Positions 1 through 7,938 of a DNA stretch of 64,000 nt are shown piece after piece (position 1 is the stretch's first letter; each line of letters opens with the position of its first letter). The DNA lies in the NCBI RefSeq assembly GCF_900156345.1, contig NZ_FTPP01000005.1:1-64000 (forward strand), given 5' to 3'. This DNA comes from Pontibacter indicus (GTDB lineage: Bacteria; Bacteroidota; Bacteroidia; Cytophagales; Hymenobacteraceae). The notes under the pieces are model-generated. The model made no database searches and was not told the DNA's origin. It saw only the letters and a program-made list of their open reading frames with translations. Both the position numbers and the translations under genes were made by a program.

Positions 1-533
1 CAAGCCCCGGGCAAAAGTTTTTTTCAGCAATCTTTCTCGGTGTGTTCTCTTTCGATCCCTTTCCCGATGGCCGCCCTGCCGGCTGGCCGCTTTCCCCATC
101 CCCTTTAGCGGGTTGGGAGTGCAAAGGTCCACAAAATTTTCGAATGCGCAAGCACCCTGTGTTACCTGTGGCCCGCGATCCAGCCAGGTTCCGCCTAACT
201 GCCTCTACAGCACGGCGAATAGTTTTCAAAAATCTTTAGAGTTTTTAGTTGCTCTTAACAATACAGGCCTTTATTACCTGCATTGTTAAGAGTCTGTTTG
301 TTTTCAAAGCTTTTCTCTGCTTTAAAAATTAGGCTTTGTAATGCTCAACTTTCATAAGGAGACTGCTTTTAAAATCCATGGAGCCCCTCCTATGAAATGC
401 GCTACAGTTTCCCTTGCGCTAGAGTGTAACAGTTTGTTGGCTTCGTATAGTTCCAAGATTTTTTATTTTTTTGCTTTCACTTTTTACTTATAGTTATATG
501 TTATTCCTATTGGTACAACTACACATTTATAAA
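1..533. other. Gene-free stretch with leftward promoter and hairpin
   Basis: I find no convincing gene here. A 65-codon frame at 42-239 has no recognisable family and lies opposite a promoter and its transcribed leader, so I reject it. Positions 252-292 hold a hairpin: an 11-bp perfect arm CTCTTAACAAT/ATTGTTAAGAG, one mismatch, then CAGG/CCTG around a 9-base loop. It may be the terminator of an upstream unit or a structured RNA. Positions 300-530 are AT-rich with nothing recognisable. Confidence 0.6.
122..151 (-). promoter_or_regulatory. Leftward Bacteroidota promoter, rRNA-operon-like
   Basis: On the minus strand, TTG (149-151) is followed after 19 bp by GACCTTTG (122-129), a one-base variant of the TAnnTTTG -7 element, and then by CACTCCC. 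The transcript would run leftward through 1-115, which reads as a GC-rich leader ending in an A-rich stretch. From memory, this arrangement (ACCTTTGCACTCCC followed by a GC-rich leader) is typical of rRNA operon promoters in Cytophagales. The RNA gene itself would lie outside the window, so that part is inference. Confidence 0.5.
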
Positions 534-572
534 AGCAGCAGGGCCCTTTCTTCTGGAAAGGGCCCTGCTGCT
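534..572 (-). terminator. Rho-independent terminator after the DUF2480 gene
   Basis: A perfect 17-bp stem (AGCAGCAGGGCCCTTTC and its complement) closes on a 5-base loop. It starts 20 bp past the stop codon of the leftward DUF2480 gene. On the minus strand it is followed by a short TTTTAT run. Confidence 0.8.
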
Positions 573-592
573 TAAATTCTGTAATTACCAGC

Positions 593-1105
593 TTATGCTA
601 CTTTGGGTCTCTTATATAAAGGGACGGTACTACATGGCTCTCCGTACATCAAGCTACTTACCACTGGCAAAAGCTTTCGCATGATTTCCACATAAGCGTA
701 AGTCGGCACAGGTATACTGCCGCATCCTTTGATGACAACTTTGCCGTCTCGGTATTCTTCCGGATCTATTTTGGCAATTGCCTCTTGCATCAAAGCCTGC
801 TCCAGTGCTTCCAGATCCCCAAACACATAATAGTTCGCGTGCGCCTGCAATTTTGTAGCTAGCAACATATAGGCCCAGGTGGGTACAATAGCATCTACTG
901 AGCAGATGATGGCAACGTTCTTTCCGGCGTACATCGACCAGTCGTGGTCTTTTACAAAGGCTCTGAAATCCTTTTCTCGCAGAATCAGGCCTTGGAACAG
1001 ATTTTCCTTTATATCATATACGACACGCTCACCTGGATGAAGCAACTCCTCTAGGTTCAGGGTCACGAGTGCACTTTGCGCAACTTTGTTTATTATTTCT
1101 GACAT
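593..1105 (-). CDS. DUF2480 family protein
   Basis: This 170-residue protein has no signal peptide or membrane segment and matches my memory of the DUF2480 family, small cytoplasmic proteins found almost only in Bacteroidota. Its function is not known. Recognisable stretches are the central VDAIVPTWAYMLLATKL segment and the Cys/Gly-rich GCGSIPVPTYAYVEI segment near residue 128. It starts 9 bp after tsaB ends, so the two are probably co-transcribed, and it is followed by a strong terminator. The family assignment is from recall of the sequence pattern, not a search. Confidence 0.8.
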   Translation of the reverse strand: MSEIINKVAQSALVTLNLEELLHPGERVVYDIKENLFQGLILREKDFRAFVKDHDWSMYAGKNVAIICSVDAIVPTWAYMLLATKLQAHANYYVFGDLEALEQALMQEAIAKIDPEEYRDGKVVIKGCGSIPVPTYAYVEIMRKLLPVVSSLMYGEPCSTVPLYKRPKVA

Positions 1106-1114
1106 GGCTATCGC

Positions 1115-1813
1115 TTATTTAATATTGTTCTTAGTAGGGCTCGTTATATAAACATCCTTTAGGTAGAAGGGTTCATAATAGGCTACATCTTCAAATGCCT
1201 GCTCCTCATACTTCACTATGGCTAGCTCACCGATTGGTTTGGCTGATGGCTGAATGCTATCGATGAACAGTGCATTCGCATTGCCTTCCATCAATCTCTT
1301 GAACTTGGCGGCGCCGTTGCCAAAGAAAATGATCGGCTGGCGTGCTAACTCTTCCTGAAAACTTTGCTCATCCAAGACCACTGGCATGATAGGCATGCGC
1401 TCTTCTAGTTTTGAATTTACCAGACAGGTATAGACTTCCATGCGGCGGGCATCCAGCATCGGGCAGAACAGGTAGTCCTGGGCATTCGGTATAGCGTCTA
1501 TCGCCTGCTTCGCCAATCCATATAAAGTTGACACTTCCAATAGCGGAATATCAAGCGAATAGCAAAGCCCTTTGGCGGTGGAGCTCCCGATGCGCAAACC
1601 GGTATAAGAGCCCGGCCCCCCTGAAACAGCCACGGCGCTCAGGTCATGCAAGGTACAGCCGCAGTTCTCGACTAGCTGCGCAATCATGACCGTGATGTGG
1701 GACGAATGTGACTTCTCGATCTGCAACTCAGACGCCGCCAACAATTCTGCTCCTTTATATAAGGCAACAGAACAAACGGTAGACGAGGTTTCGAGTGCGA
1801 GCAATAGCGGCAT
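1115..1813 (-). CDS. tsaB: tRNA threonylcarbamoyladenosine biosynthesis protein TsaB
   Basis: TsaB is a non-catalytic partner of TsaD in making threonylcarbamoyladenosine (t6A) at position 37 of ANN-decoding tRNAs in the cytoplasm. The 232-residue product has the ASKHA-fold start LALETSSTVCSVALY (residues 5-19) and the hallmark GGPGSYTGLRIG (65-76), and its length is normal. It is the first gene of a leftward pair with the DUF2480 gene. A terminator at 1871-1902 separates it from the S41 protease gene upstream. TsaD and TsaE are not in this window. Confidence 0.93.
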   Translation of the reverse strand: MPLLLALETSSTVCSVALYKGAELLAASELQIEKSHSSHITVMIAQLVENCGCTLHDLSAVAVSGGPGSYTGLRIGSSTAKGLCYSLDIPLLEVSTLYGLAKQAIDAIPNAQDYLFCPMLDARRMEVYTCLVNSKLEERMPIMPVVLDEQSFQEELARQPIIFFGNGAAKFKRLMEGNANALFIDSIQPSAKPIGELAIVKYEEQAFEDVAYYEPFYLKDVYITSPTKNNIK

Positions 1814-1870
1814 AATTGAACTTGTGTTGAATGATATGACAAAAGTACGTCTGAAAGAGCAGGAAACAAA

Positions 1871-1902
1871 AAAGGGTGATACCTGACTGGCATCACCCCT
1901 TT
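1871..1902 (-). terminator. Terminator after the S41 protease gene
   Basis: An imperfect stem AAAGGGTGAT/ATCACCCCTTT with one bulged base encloses an 11-base loop. On the minus strand it runs straight into a T-rich tract (CCCTTTTTTG). It sits 18 bp past the protease stop codon. Confidence 0.75.
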
Positions 1903-1919
1903 GCTTATACCTTGTCCGT

Positions 1920-3569
1920 TTATTTCACTTTCAGGTATGAGGCATACTGCTGCTGGTCGCTGAGTACGCGCTTGGCCGTCAGGATATCCGGATCGTCGTC
2001 GAAAGAAGATTCAATGTAGCCTTTCTGTAGGTAATAGCGGGAAGCGATTTCTGCCTCCAGCATTTCCTGTATCTCGGTGCGGAAACGCATCAGGTCGTTG
2101 GATTTATTATGCGATACCTTTTTCTTGATGGCATCCAACTCCAGTTTGATGTCGTCGAGGTGCTTGCCGTCCTTGGCTTGCTCGGTCAGTTCTTCCAGTT
2201 CGCGCTCTACCTTGGTGGTATAGTTCACGTCCTTGTTATCCAGGAAAGCGACAAACTTCTGGTAGTCGGCGTCCGTCAGCTTAAACTCTTTGGCCGAAGG
2301 GATGGTCGGGTTTTCGGCTTTATACTTGTTGGCGTACTCAAAGAAGTAGCCTTTCGCTGCGATCGTTCTGGCAATTTCGGAATAAGCCTTGCGGGTCACT
2401 TCTACATCCGGGCTCACGCCACCACCGTCGTACACAATGCGACCACCGGCTGTTTTGTGGGCCACTTTAAGCGAATCCGGAATTTTACCGGCGCTGCCAT
2501 CTTCGTTGCGGTGCTTGTAGTCGATGGCCTGGATGCTGCGGCCACTCGGGATGTAGTATTTAGCCGTTGTTACTTTCAGTTGTGAATTATATGAAAGCGG
2601 ACGGGTCGCCTGCACCAGGCCTTTACCGAAAGTACGCTCCCCTACCAGCACAGCTCTGTCGTAGTCCTGCATCACACCAGCCACAATTTCGGAGGCAGAA
2701 GCACTGCGCGAGCTGGTCAGGATCACCATCGGAATCTGCTTGTCGAGCGGCTCGTCCAGCGCTTTGTAGGTTTTGTTCCACTCCTTCACCTTGCCCTTGG
2801 TGCTCACAATGTCTCTTCCCTTGTCCACGAACAAATTGGAAATGTTCACCGCCTCGTGCAACAAGCCACCCGGATTGTCTCGCAAGTCGAAGATAATCTT
2901 TTTAGCCCCCTGCTCTTTCAGTTTCTGTACGGCAGTTCGCACTTCCTTAGAGGCATCCACCGTAAAGCCTGACAGCTGGAAGTAGCCGATTTCGTTGTCG
3001 ATCATGCCATAGTAAGGCACATTGTCGACCATGATGTTGGCGCGGGTGAGCTCCACTGTTCTTGGCTTCGACTGGCCGTAGCTCTTCACTTCGAGCTTTA
3101 CGGTAGAGTTGGCCTGCCCCTTGAGCAGTTTGCTTACTTCGGAAGTCGTCTTGCTGGAAACGTTTACCCCATCAATTTTAATGATCTCGTCGCCAATCAC
3201 CAGACCTGCCTTGTGAGCCGGAGAGTTTTCATAGGGCATTTGCACCACAATTTTGTTGTCGCGGCTACCGATGAGCGCGCCAATACCACCGTACTGGCCG
3301 GTCGTCATGGTGCGGAAATCTTCAATATCGTCTTCGGGGATGTAGTTGGTATAGGGGTCGAGCGACTTGAGCATCGCGTCTATACCTGTGCGCACCAGTT
3401 TGGAGGGCGGCACCTCGTCTACATAATAGGTGTTTACTTCTTTGAAAAGCGTGGCAAAAACGTCGAGGTTCTTGGCAATTTCGAAATAACGCTCCGACTC
3501 TGTCTTAAAAGAGAAGAGGGTGAGCGCTAAGCTGCCGGCGAGGATGCCAGCTATTAACTTTTTATACAT
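1920..3569 (-). CDS. S41 family C-terminal processing protease (CtpA/Prc type)
   Basis: This is an exported serine protease that trims or degrades periplasmic proteins from their C-termini. The 549 residues comprise an N-terminal signal/anchor (1-22), a PDZ domain (about 90-165) with the QYGGIGALI binding loop, the S41 catalytic core, and a charged C-terminal tail. The Ser/Lys dyad is visible: Ser291 in SASASE and Lys316 in RTFGKGLVQ, 25 residues apart as in E. coli Prc. It follows rnpA by 29 bp with no terminator between them, so it probably belongs to the rpmH-rnpA transcript. It has its own terminator at 1871-1902. Confidence 0.92.
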   Translation of the reverse strand: MYKKLIAGILAGSLALTLFSFKTESERYFEIAKNLDVFATLFKEVNTYYVDEVPPSKLVRTGIDAMLKSLDPYTNYIPEDDIEDFRTMTTGQYGGIGALIGSRDNKIVVQMPYENSPAHKAGLVIGDEIIKIDGVNVSSKTTSEVSKLLKGQANSTVKLEVKSYGQSKPRTVELTRANIMVDNVPYYGMIDNEIGYFQLSGFTVDASKEVRTAVQKLKEQGAKKIIFDLRDNPGGLLHEAVNISNLFVDKGRDIVSTKGKVKEWNKTYKALDEPLDKQIPMVILTSSRSASASEIVAGVMQDYDRAVLVGERTFGKGLVQATRPLSYNSQLKVTTAKYYIPSGRSIQAIDYKHRNEDGSAGKIPDSLKVAHKTAGGRIVYDGGGVSPDVEVTRKAYSEIARTIAAKGYFFEYANKYKAENPTIPSAKEFKLTDADYQKFVAFLDNKDVNYTTKVERELEELTEQAKDGKHLDDIKLELDAIKKKVSHNKSNDLMRFRTEIQEMLEAEIASRYYLQKGYIESSFDDDPDILTAKRVLSDQQQYASYLKVK

Positions 3570-3598
3570 AGAATTTCAGGTTTAGGGGCGGGGTAAGA

Positions 3599-3991
3599 CT
3601 ATCTAGTCAAACAACGTTCCAAACCGGAAATTAGTTTTTTTTGGATTGTATCAAAGGATTTTTTTTCCTTGCCGATATAAATGATGGCCAGTAGGCGGGG
3701 AGCCTTCCCTTGATGTTGGGTAAGAAAATGCTTGTTAAGACGGTAAGCCTCACGTATCTGGCGCTTCAGGCGGTTGCGGTCGACGGCGCGCTTGAAGTGG
3801 CGCTTCGACACAGAAATAACCAACTGCGTGCTGGCGTCAGTAGACTCGTCAGGCGTATGGTATACGAACCTGAGCGGATACAAATTAAAAGAAGAACCCT
3901 TGCTAAACAGCAGCGAGATAAGCCGCTTACTGCACAAGCGTTCTTCTTTCGAAAATGTATGGGAAATCGGTTGTTCTGCTTGTTCGTTCAT
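3599..3991 (-). CDS. rnpA: Ribonuclease P protein component
   Basis: RnpA is the protein subunit of RNase P, which binds the M1 RNA and assists 5' processing of tRNA precursors. The 130-residue basic protein carries the family signature KRAVDRNRLKRQIREAYR (68-84), including the conserved RNR, after the beta-strand VISVSKRHFKR. The gene lies 54 bp downstream of rpmH in the usual bacterial rpmH-rnpA order. The yidD and yidC genes that often follow are absent; an S41 protease gene takes their place. Confidence 0.95.
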   Translation of the reverse strand: MNEQAEQPISHTFSKEERLCSKRLISLLFSKGSSFNLYPLRFVYHTPDESTDASTQLVISVSKRHFKRAVDRNRLKRQIREAYRLNKHFLTQHQGKAPRLLAIIYIGKEKKSFDTIQKKLISGLERCLTR

Positions 3992-4045
3992 CGCTGGATC
4001 CAGTCAATTGAATGGCTCCGCTACGAGCTAAGCGCAACGCACCAA

Positions 4046-4204
4046 TTAAGCTTTGTGTCTTCTTTCGTCAGAAACAGTCAGTTTCTTTCTGCCTTTAGCT
4101 CTTCTGCTAGCAAGCACTCTTCTACCGTTAGCGGTTTCCATTCTAGATCTGAAACCGTGCTTATTTCTTCTTTTTCTCTGCGAAGGCTGGAATGTTCTTT
4201 TCAT
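4046..4204 (-). CDS. rpmH: 50S ribosomal protein L34 (bL34)
   Basis: Reading the minus strand from the ATG at 4204 gives a 52-residue, Arg/Lys-rich protein that begins [19 protein letters not shown] and ends DERRHKA. This is the bL34 signature (MKRTxQPSxRKRxRxHGFRxRM). The protein sits at the peptide exit side of the large subunit. A good promoter lies 29-59 bp upstream, giving a leader of about 20 nt. It heads the rpmH-rnpA-S41 protease unit. The position next to rnpA is typical of regions near the replication origin, although no dnaA is present here. Confidence 0.97.
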   Translation of the reverse strand: MKRTFQPSQRKRRNKHGFRSRMETANGRRVLASRRAKGRKKLTVSDERRHKA

Positions 4205-4232
4205 CGTCTGCCAATGGTTTTATTATGGCCTG

Positions 4233-4263
4233 CAAAATTAGGGAAGCTTTTCTAAATTCGCAA
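4233..4263 (-). promoter_or_regulatory. rpmH promoter (Bacteroidota consensus)
   Basis: On the minus strand TTG (4261-4263) and TAATTTTG (4233-4240) are separated by 20 bp. This fits the TTTG / 19-21 bp / TAnnTTTG consensus of Bacteroidota sigma-ABfr promoters. Transcription would start near 4226, about 22 nt before the rpmH ATG. Confidence 0.75.
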
Positions 4264-4422
4264 TCCATCCTCCGGAATATTTGAAAAAATATGGCAAAAG
4301 CCGCCGAAATAGGCATAGGAGCCGTTAAATCCTGATATTTACTGCTTAAAGCAATACCTCAAGCCGTGCTAAATGCATGGCCATTGCCTAAGCTATACCT
4401 TAAAAACAGTGCACAGCAACTC

Positions 4423-6147
4423 ATGATCAAGCACCATATCTCCTTCAGCAATCCACTCACGCATTTCCTGGACATCACTCTTACGATAGAAGGGAACAGC
4501 CGACAAACGCTATACCTGCAGCTGCCCGCCTGGAGACCGGGCCGCTACGAACTGCAGCACTTTGCCCAGAAGTTGCGCGGTGTTACGGCCTCGGCAAACG
4601 GAGCGGCTATACCTGTATGCAAAGTGACCAAAGACCGCTGGCTGGTAGAAACGGACGGCGCTGAAAAAGTGGAGATCAGGTATAGCTTTTATGCACGGCA
4701 AATGGATGGCGGCGGCTCGTGGCTGGACGAGGAGCAGCTATACCTGAACGGTATCAACTGCCTGATGGCTGTGGAGGGCCACGAGCACAACCCCCAGCAG
4801 CTACAGCTGGCTATACCAGCCGACTGGCAAATTGCCTGCGGCTTGCCGGAAACAGAACGCTATACCTTGCTGGCCGGGAACTACGACCAACTGGTAGATT
4901 CCCCTTTGATTGCCAGCGCCTCTCTCAAAAAGGAAACCTATAGCGTCGCAGGTATACCTTTCCACATCTGGATACAGGGAGACTGCCGTCCGGACTGGGA
5001 GCGGATCAGGAAAGATTTTGAAGCCTTCACCAAAGAGCAGCTGGAGGTGTTTGGCGACTTCCCGGTGGCTGACTACCATTACCTGAACGAGATCCTACCC
5101 TACCGCACCTACCATGGCGTCGAGCACACCAACTCCACCGTGATCACGCTGGGTCCGGGGGAGCTGCTGATGACGCCGGCGCTGTACAAGGAGTTTCTGG
5201 GCGTGAGTTCGCATGAGCTTTTCCATACCTGGAACGTGAAGCAGATACGCCCGAAGGAAATGCTGCCTTACGATTTTAAAGGGGAGAACTACTTCCGGAC
5301 CGGCTATGTGGCGGAAGGCGTGACCACCTACTACGGCGACTACATGCTGGCCCGGTCGGGTGTGTTTACGGCAGCACAGTATTTTGAGGAGCTCAACACC
5401 ACGCTGCAACGCTACTTTGCCGACCACAGCCGCTACCACATGTCCGTTGCCGACTCCTCATTCGACCTCTGGCTCGACGGCTACAAACCCGGCATACCGG
5501 ATCGCAAGGTATCTATTTACGTCAAAGGCGCCCTTACCGCCCTGCTGCTGGACCTGCAACTTCGTCAGGCCACCGACAACCAAACCAGCCTCGACACCGT
5601 GATGCGCCACCTTTGGGAGGACTTTGGCAAGCGTGGCATCGGCTTTACCGAGCAGGATTACGAGTTGCTGGTGCTGCGATTGGGAGGAGAAAAGTTTGGA
5701 GCTTACTTTAAGCAGTACATCAACGGCACAGCACCGATAGAAGAAGCTCTGGACCAGGCGCTGCGCTATGTAGGCTGCACGCTGCAGGCAGAAGAGACCG
5801 CGCTGCTAAGCGAAAAGCTTTTCGGTTTCAAGACTGTCTCCGACAACAATATCACCAAAGTAACCGCCATCGCCCCGGACTCTTCTGCCAACTCAGCATT
5901 GAGCATCGACGACGAGTTGGTTGCCCTGAATGGCCGCAAGCTGGAACAGAACCTGCAGCCTTTGTTAGCTGATACGGATTTGTCGCAAGGTATAGAACTC
6001 ACCCTTTTCCGGAACAAACAGTTACGCCAGGTAATACTAGAGCCAAGCCAGCATACTTACTACACAAGGTATACCGTGGCCAAACGGAAGGACGCCACCG
6101 AGGCGGAGAAGGAAAACTTCAGGCTGTGGCTGAAACAGGAGTTTTGA
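4423..6147 (+). CDS. M61 family glycyl aminopeptidase-like metalloprotease with PDZ domain
   Basis: The product (574 residues from this ATG) is a zinc peptidase of family M61. It has an N-terminal beta-sandwich domain, a thermolysin-like catalytic domain with the zinc motif HELFH near residue 264 followed by TWNVKQIRP (family hallmark), and a C-terminal PDZ-like domain (about 450-545). No signal peptide is evident. I chose the Met at 4423 because MIKHHISFSNPLTHF matches the family N-terminus; an in-frame ATG at 4366 would add 19 unconvincing residues. It converges on the next gene with no spacer. The AGGTATAG-type motif occurs about ten times within the gene. Confidence 0.9.
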   Translation: MIKHHISFSNPLTHFLDITLTIEGNSRQTLYLQLPAWRPGRYELQHFAQKLRGVTASANGAAIPVCKVTKDRWLVETDGAEKVEIRYSFYARQMDGGGSWLDEEQLYLNGINCLMAVEGHEHNPQQLQLAIPADWQIACGLPETERYTLLAGNYDQLVDSPLIASASLKKETYSVAGIPFHIWIQGDCRPDWERIRKDFEAFTKEQLEVFGDFPVADYHYLNEILPYRTYHGVEHTNSTVITLGPGELLMTPALYKEFLGVSSHELFHTWNVKQIRPKEMLPYDFKGENYFRTGYVAEGVTTYYGDYMLARSGVFTAAQYFEELNTTLQRYFADHSRYHMSVADSSFDLWLDGYKPGIPDRKVSIYVKGALTALLLDLQLRQATDNQTSLDTVMRHLWEDFGKRGIGFTEQDYELLVLRLGGEKFGAYFKQYINGTAPIEEALDQALRYVGCTLQAEETALLSEKLFGFKTVSDNNITKVTAIAPDSSANSALSIDDELVALNGRKLEQNLQPLLADTDLSQGIELTLFRNKQLRQVILEPSQHTYYTRYTVAKRKDATEAEKENFRLWLKQEF

Positions 6148-7383
6148 TCAATTGAACAGGAGCTTGAGGTAAAAAGACGGCTGCTTGAGTCGCTCGCGCA
6201 GGTCGAGGTCGGTGAACATGCAGGAGATGGTCTCGGCGAGGGCTTTGTTTTTGGAGGCCTTGCTGGCAACCTGGTTGAAGAGCCAGGGATAATTCAGCAG
6301 GCGCTGCATGTGGCGACTCAGCTTCAGTTCTTTCCAAAGGCGGTTGTACACTGCTTTGTCATAGTCTTGCATAAAACTGGCGGAGAAGTTCTGCTGTTGC
6401 AAACACAGTTCAGCTTGAGTAGCAGCCCAGCGGCCACTGATCATGGCGTTGCTGATGCCTTCGCCGGTGAAGGGGTCGATGAGCGAGGCTGCGTCGCCTA
6501 CCAGCATGTAGTTATCGCCGGAGATGACGCGCTTTTTGGAGCCAAGCGGCAGGCCATAGCCTTTGATGTCGCCCATCAGTTCCGCCCCGGCAAAGCGCTG
6601 CCTGAATTCCGGGTGCGTCTCGATCATGCGCAGCATTTCCTTCTTCAGGTTCACCCGTTTCTGGCTCACCGTTTCGCTCAGCATCCCTACGCCTACGTTG
6701 GCATATCCGCCTGGCAGCGGGAAGATCCAGAAATAGCCCGGAAGGAAATCTTTGAGGAAGTGTAGCTCGATGAAGTTGTCCTGGTCCAGCCCCGCCACAT
6801 TTTTGTAATAAGCCCGAAGGCCGGCACAGTAGTGCTCCGCCTCCTGCTTGATCCCTGCCTCCTGCCGCGCAAAGGCAGAATGCGCCCCGTTGGCAACGAT
6901 CAGTAAACTAGTGGTGAATTGATGCTTGCTGCTTTTGTCTGTCAAGGTATAGCCTTGCCCAGTTTTTTCCACTTTGGCAATGTCTATACCTTCGAGCAAA
7001 GTGATCTCGGGCCGCTGCCTCACCTGCTCGATCAGGAAATTATCGAAATCGACTCGCTTGGAGATATAACCGGATGGGGTGTCCTGTGCAGGGTCGTAAT
7101 TATGCTTGAACGGCACGCTCAGCTTGTGGCCCGCCGGCGAAATGAAATGGATTCCCCAGGAAGGCAACTGGTCTTCTGTTTGGCTCAGCATACCTGGTAG
7201 CTCCGGGTTGATGCGTTTCAGCTCGTTCACCACTTTGCCGCTGAGAGCATCGCCGCATACCTTGTCGCGCGGGAAAACTGCCTTGTCGATCAGCACGCAA
7301 GGGATGCCCTTGTTGGCCAGGTGCAGGGCTGCCGTGGCACCGCCCGGCCCGGCGCCCAGTATACAAATCTTGTGGTGCTGCAT
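6148..7383 (-). CDS. FAD-dependent oxidoreductase, geranylgeranyl reductase family
   Basis: This 411-residue flavoprotein begins with the Rossmann motif ILGAGPGGATAALHLANKG (8-26). It has the family motif FPRDKVCGDALSGK and the second FAD motif MLVGDAASLIDPFTGEGISNAM. Members of this family reduce isoprenoid double bonds or act as related monooxygenases; the substrate here cannot be read from sequence. The Met at 7383 is chosen because the Rossmann strand follows at once; a start at 7458 would add 25 unlikely residues. Its stop codon lies in the same TGATCA as the stop of the convergent M61 gene. Confidence 0.85.
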   Translation of the reverse strand: MQHHKICILGAGPGGATAALHLANKGIPCVLIDKAVFPRDKVCGDALSGKVVNELKRINPELPGMLSQTEDQLPSWGIHFISPAGHKLSVPFKHNYDPAQDTPSGYISKRVDFDNFLIEQVRQRPEITLLEGIDIAKVEKTGQGYTLTDKSSKHQFTTSLLIVANGAHSAFARQEAGIKQEAEHYCAGLRAYYKNVAGLDQDNFIELHFLKDFLPGYFWIFPLPGGYANVGVGMLSETVSQKRVNLKKEMLRMIETHPEFRQRFAGAELMGDIKGYGLPLGSKKRVISGDNYMLVGDAASLIDPFTGEGISNAMISGRWAATQAELCLQQQNFSASFMQDYDKAVYNRLWKELKLSRHMQRLLNYPWLFNQVASKASKNKALAETISCMFTDLDLRERLKQPSFYLKLLFN

Positions 7384-7464
7384 GCGGATATTCAGGTATA
7401 GCGAGCTAAATATAACCAATATCTGGCCTGCCGCTATACCTCCACAAAGTTCAGGCACAAAAAA

Positions 7465-7490
7465 AGAGGAAAGCCCTCAGGCCTTCCTCT
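7465..7490 (-). terminator. Terminator after the small hydrophilic-protein gene
   Basis: A stem AGAGGAA/TTCCTCT extended by GCC/GGC with one mismatch and a 4-base loop is followed on the minus strand by seven T residues. It lies about 90 bp past the stop of the 66-codon gene. Confidence 0.7.
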
Positions 7491-7582
7491 CGTTTTCCAT
7501 AGTCTTATTTTGTATTCCTGGCGCGCTTACTCTGCGTAAGGGGTACTTATACCTTCCGCCAGGTCAGGTTTATCGGTTTGCG

Positions 7583-7783
7583 CTATTTTTTGTCTAACGG
7601 CATGTTGTTGCCGCCCTTTGCCAGGTTGCGGTTCGGGTTCTGCACTTTGGTATCTTTTGCATTCAGTGCGTTCTGGTTCGGCTGAGAATCAACATTACCC
7701 ATTGGCTTGTTCGGATCTTTACCTTCCGGGTTATTCTTCTTCAGCTCGTCCAGCGTCTTTTTATTTTCGTTCTTTAAGCTCAT
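7583..7783 (-). CDS. Small hydrophilic, probably disordered protein
   Basis: A 66-residue frame starts at the ATG at 7783 (MSLKNENKKTLDELKKN) and is very rich in Asn, Lys, Pro and Asp, with no hydrophobic core. I do not recognise a family. A terminator follows it, and it sits alone between the oxidoreductase and the PfkB kinase. Composition suggests an unstructured stress or desiccation-type protein, but that is only a guess. An in-frame start 27 bp further upstream is possible. Confidence 0.6.
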   Translation of the reverse strand: MSLKNENKKTLDELKKNNPEGKDPNKPMGNVDSQPNQNALNAKDTKVQNPNRNLAKGGNNMPLDKK

Positions 7784-7891
7784 TGTTTTCAGTTTTTGGT
7801 AATCGTACAACTTTGTTTTACCCCCATTACCCGCACTTTGTTACAATTCGGTGAAAAATCAGGCTGCTGGCTATACCTGTCGCAAAACAAA

Positions 7892-7915
7892 AAAGGGAAG
7901 CCGAAGCCTCCCTTT
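7892..7915 (-). terminator. Terminator after the PfkB kinase gene
   Basis: A stem AAAGGGA/TCCCTTT with extra G-C pairs above one mismatch is followed on the minus strand by a T-rich tail (TTTTTTGTTTTG). It lies 24 bp past the kinase stop codon. Confidence 0.75.
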
Positions 7916-7938
7916 CCTATACCTTAAAAACACTTGAT

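Noticed and set aside
42-239. 65-codon frame on the plus strand
   Set aside because: It lies opposite the leftward promoter and leader and resembles no protein.
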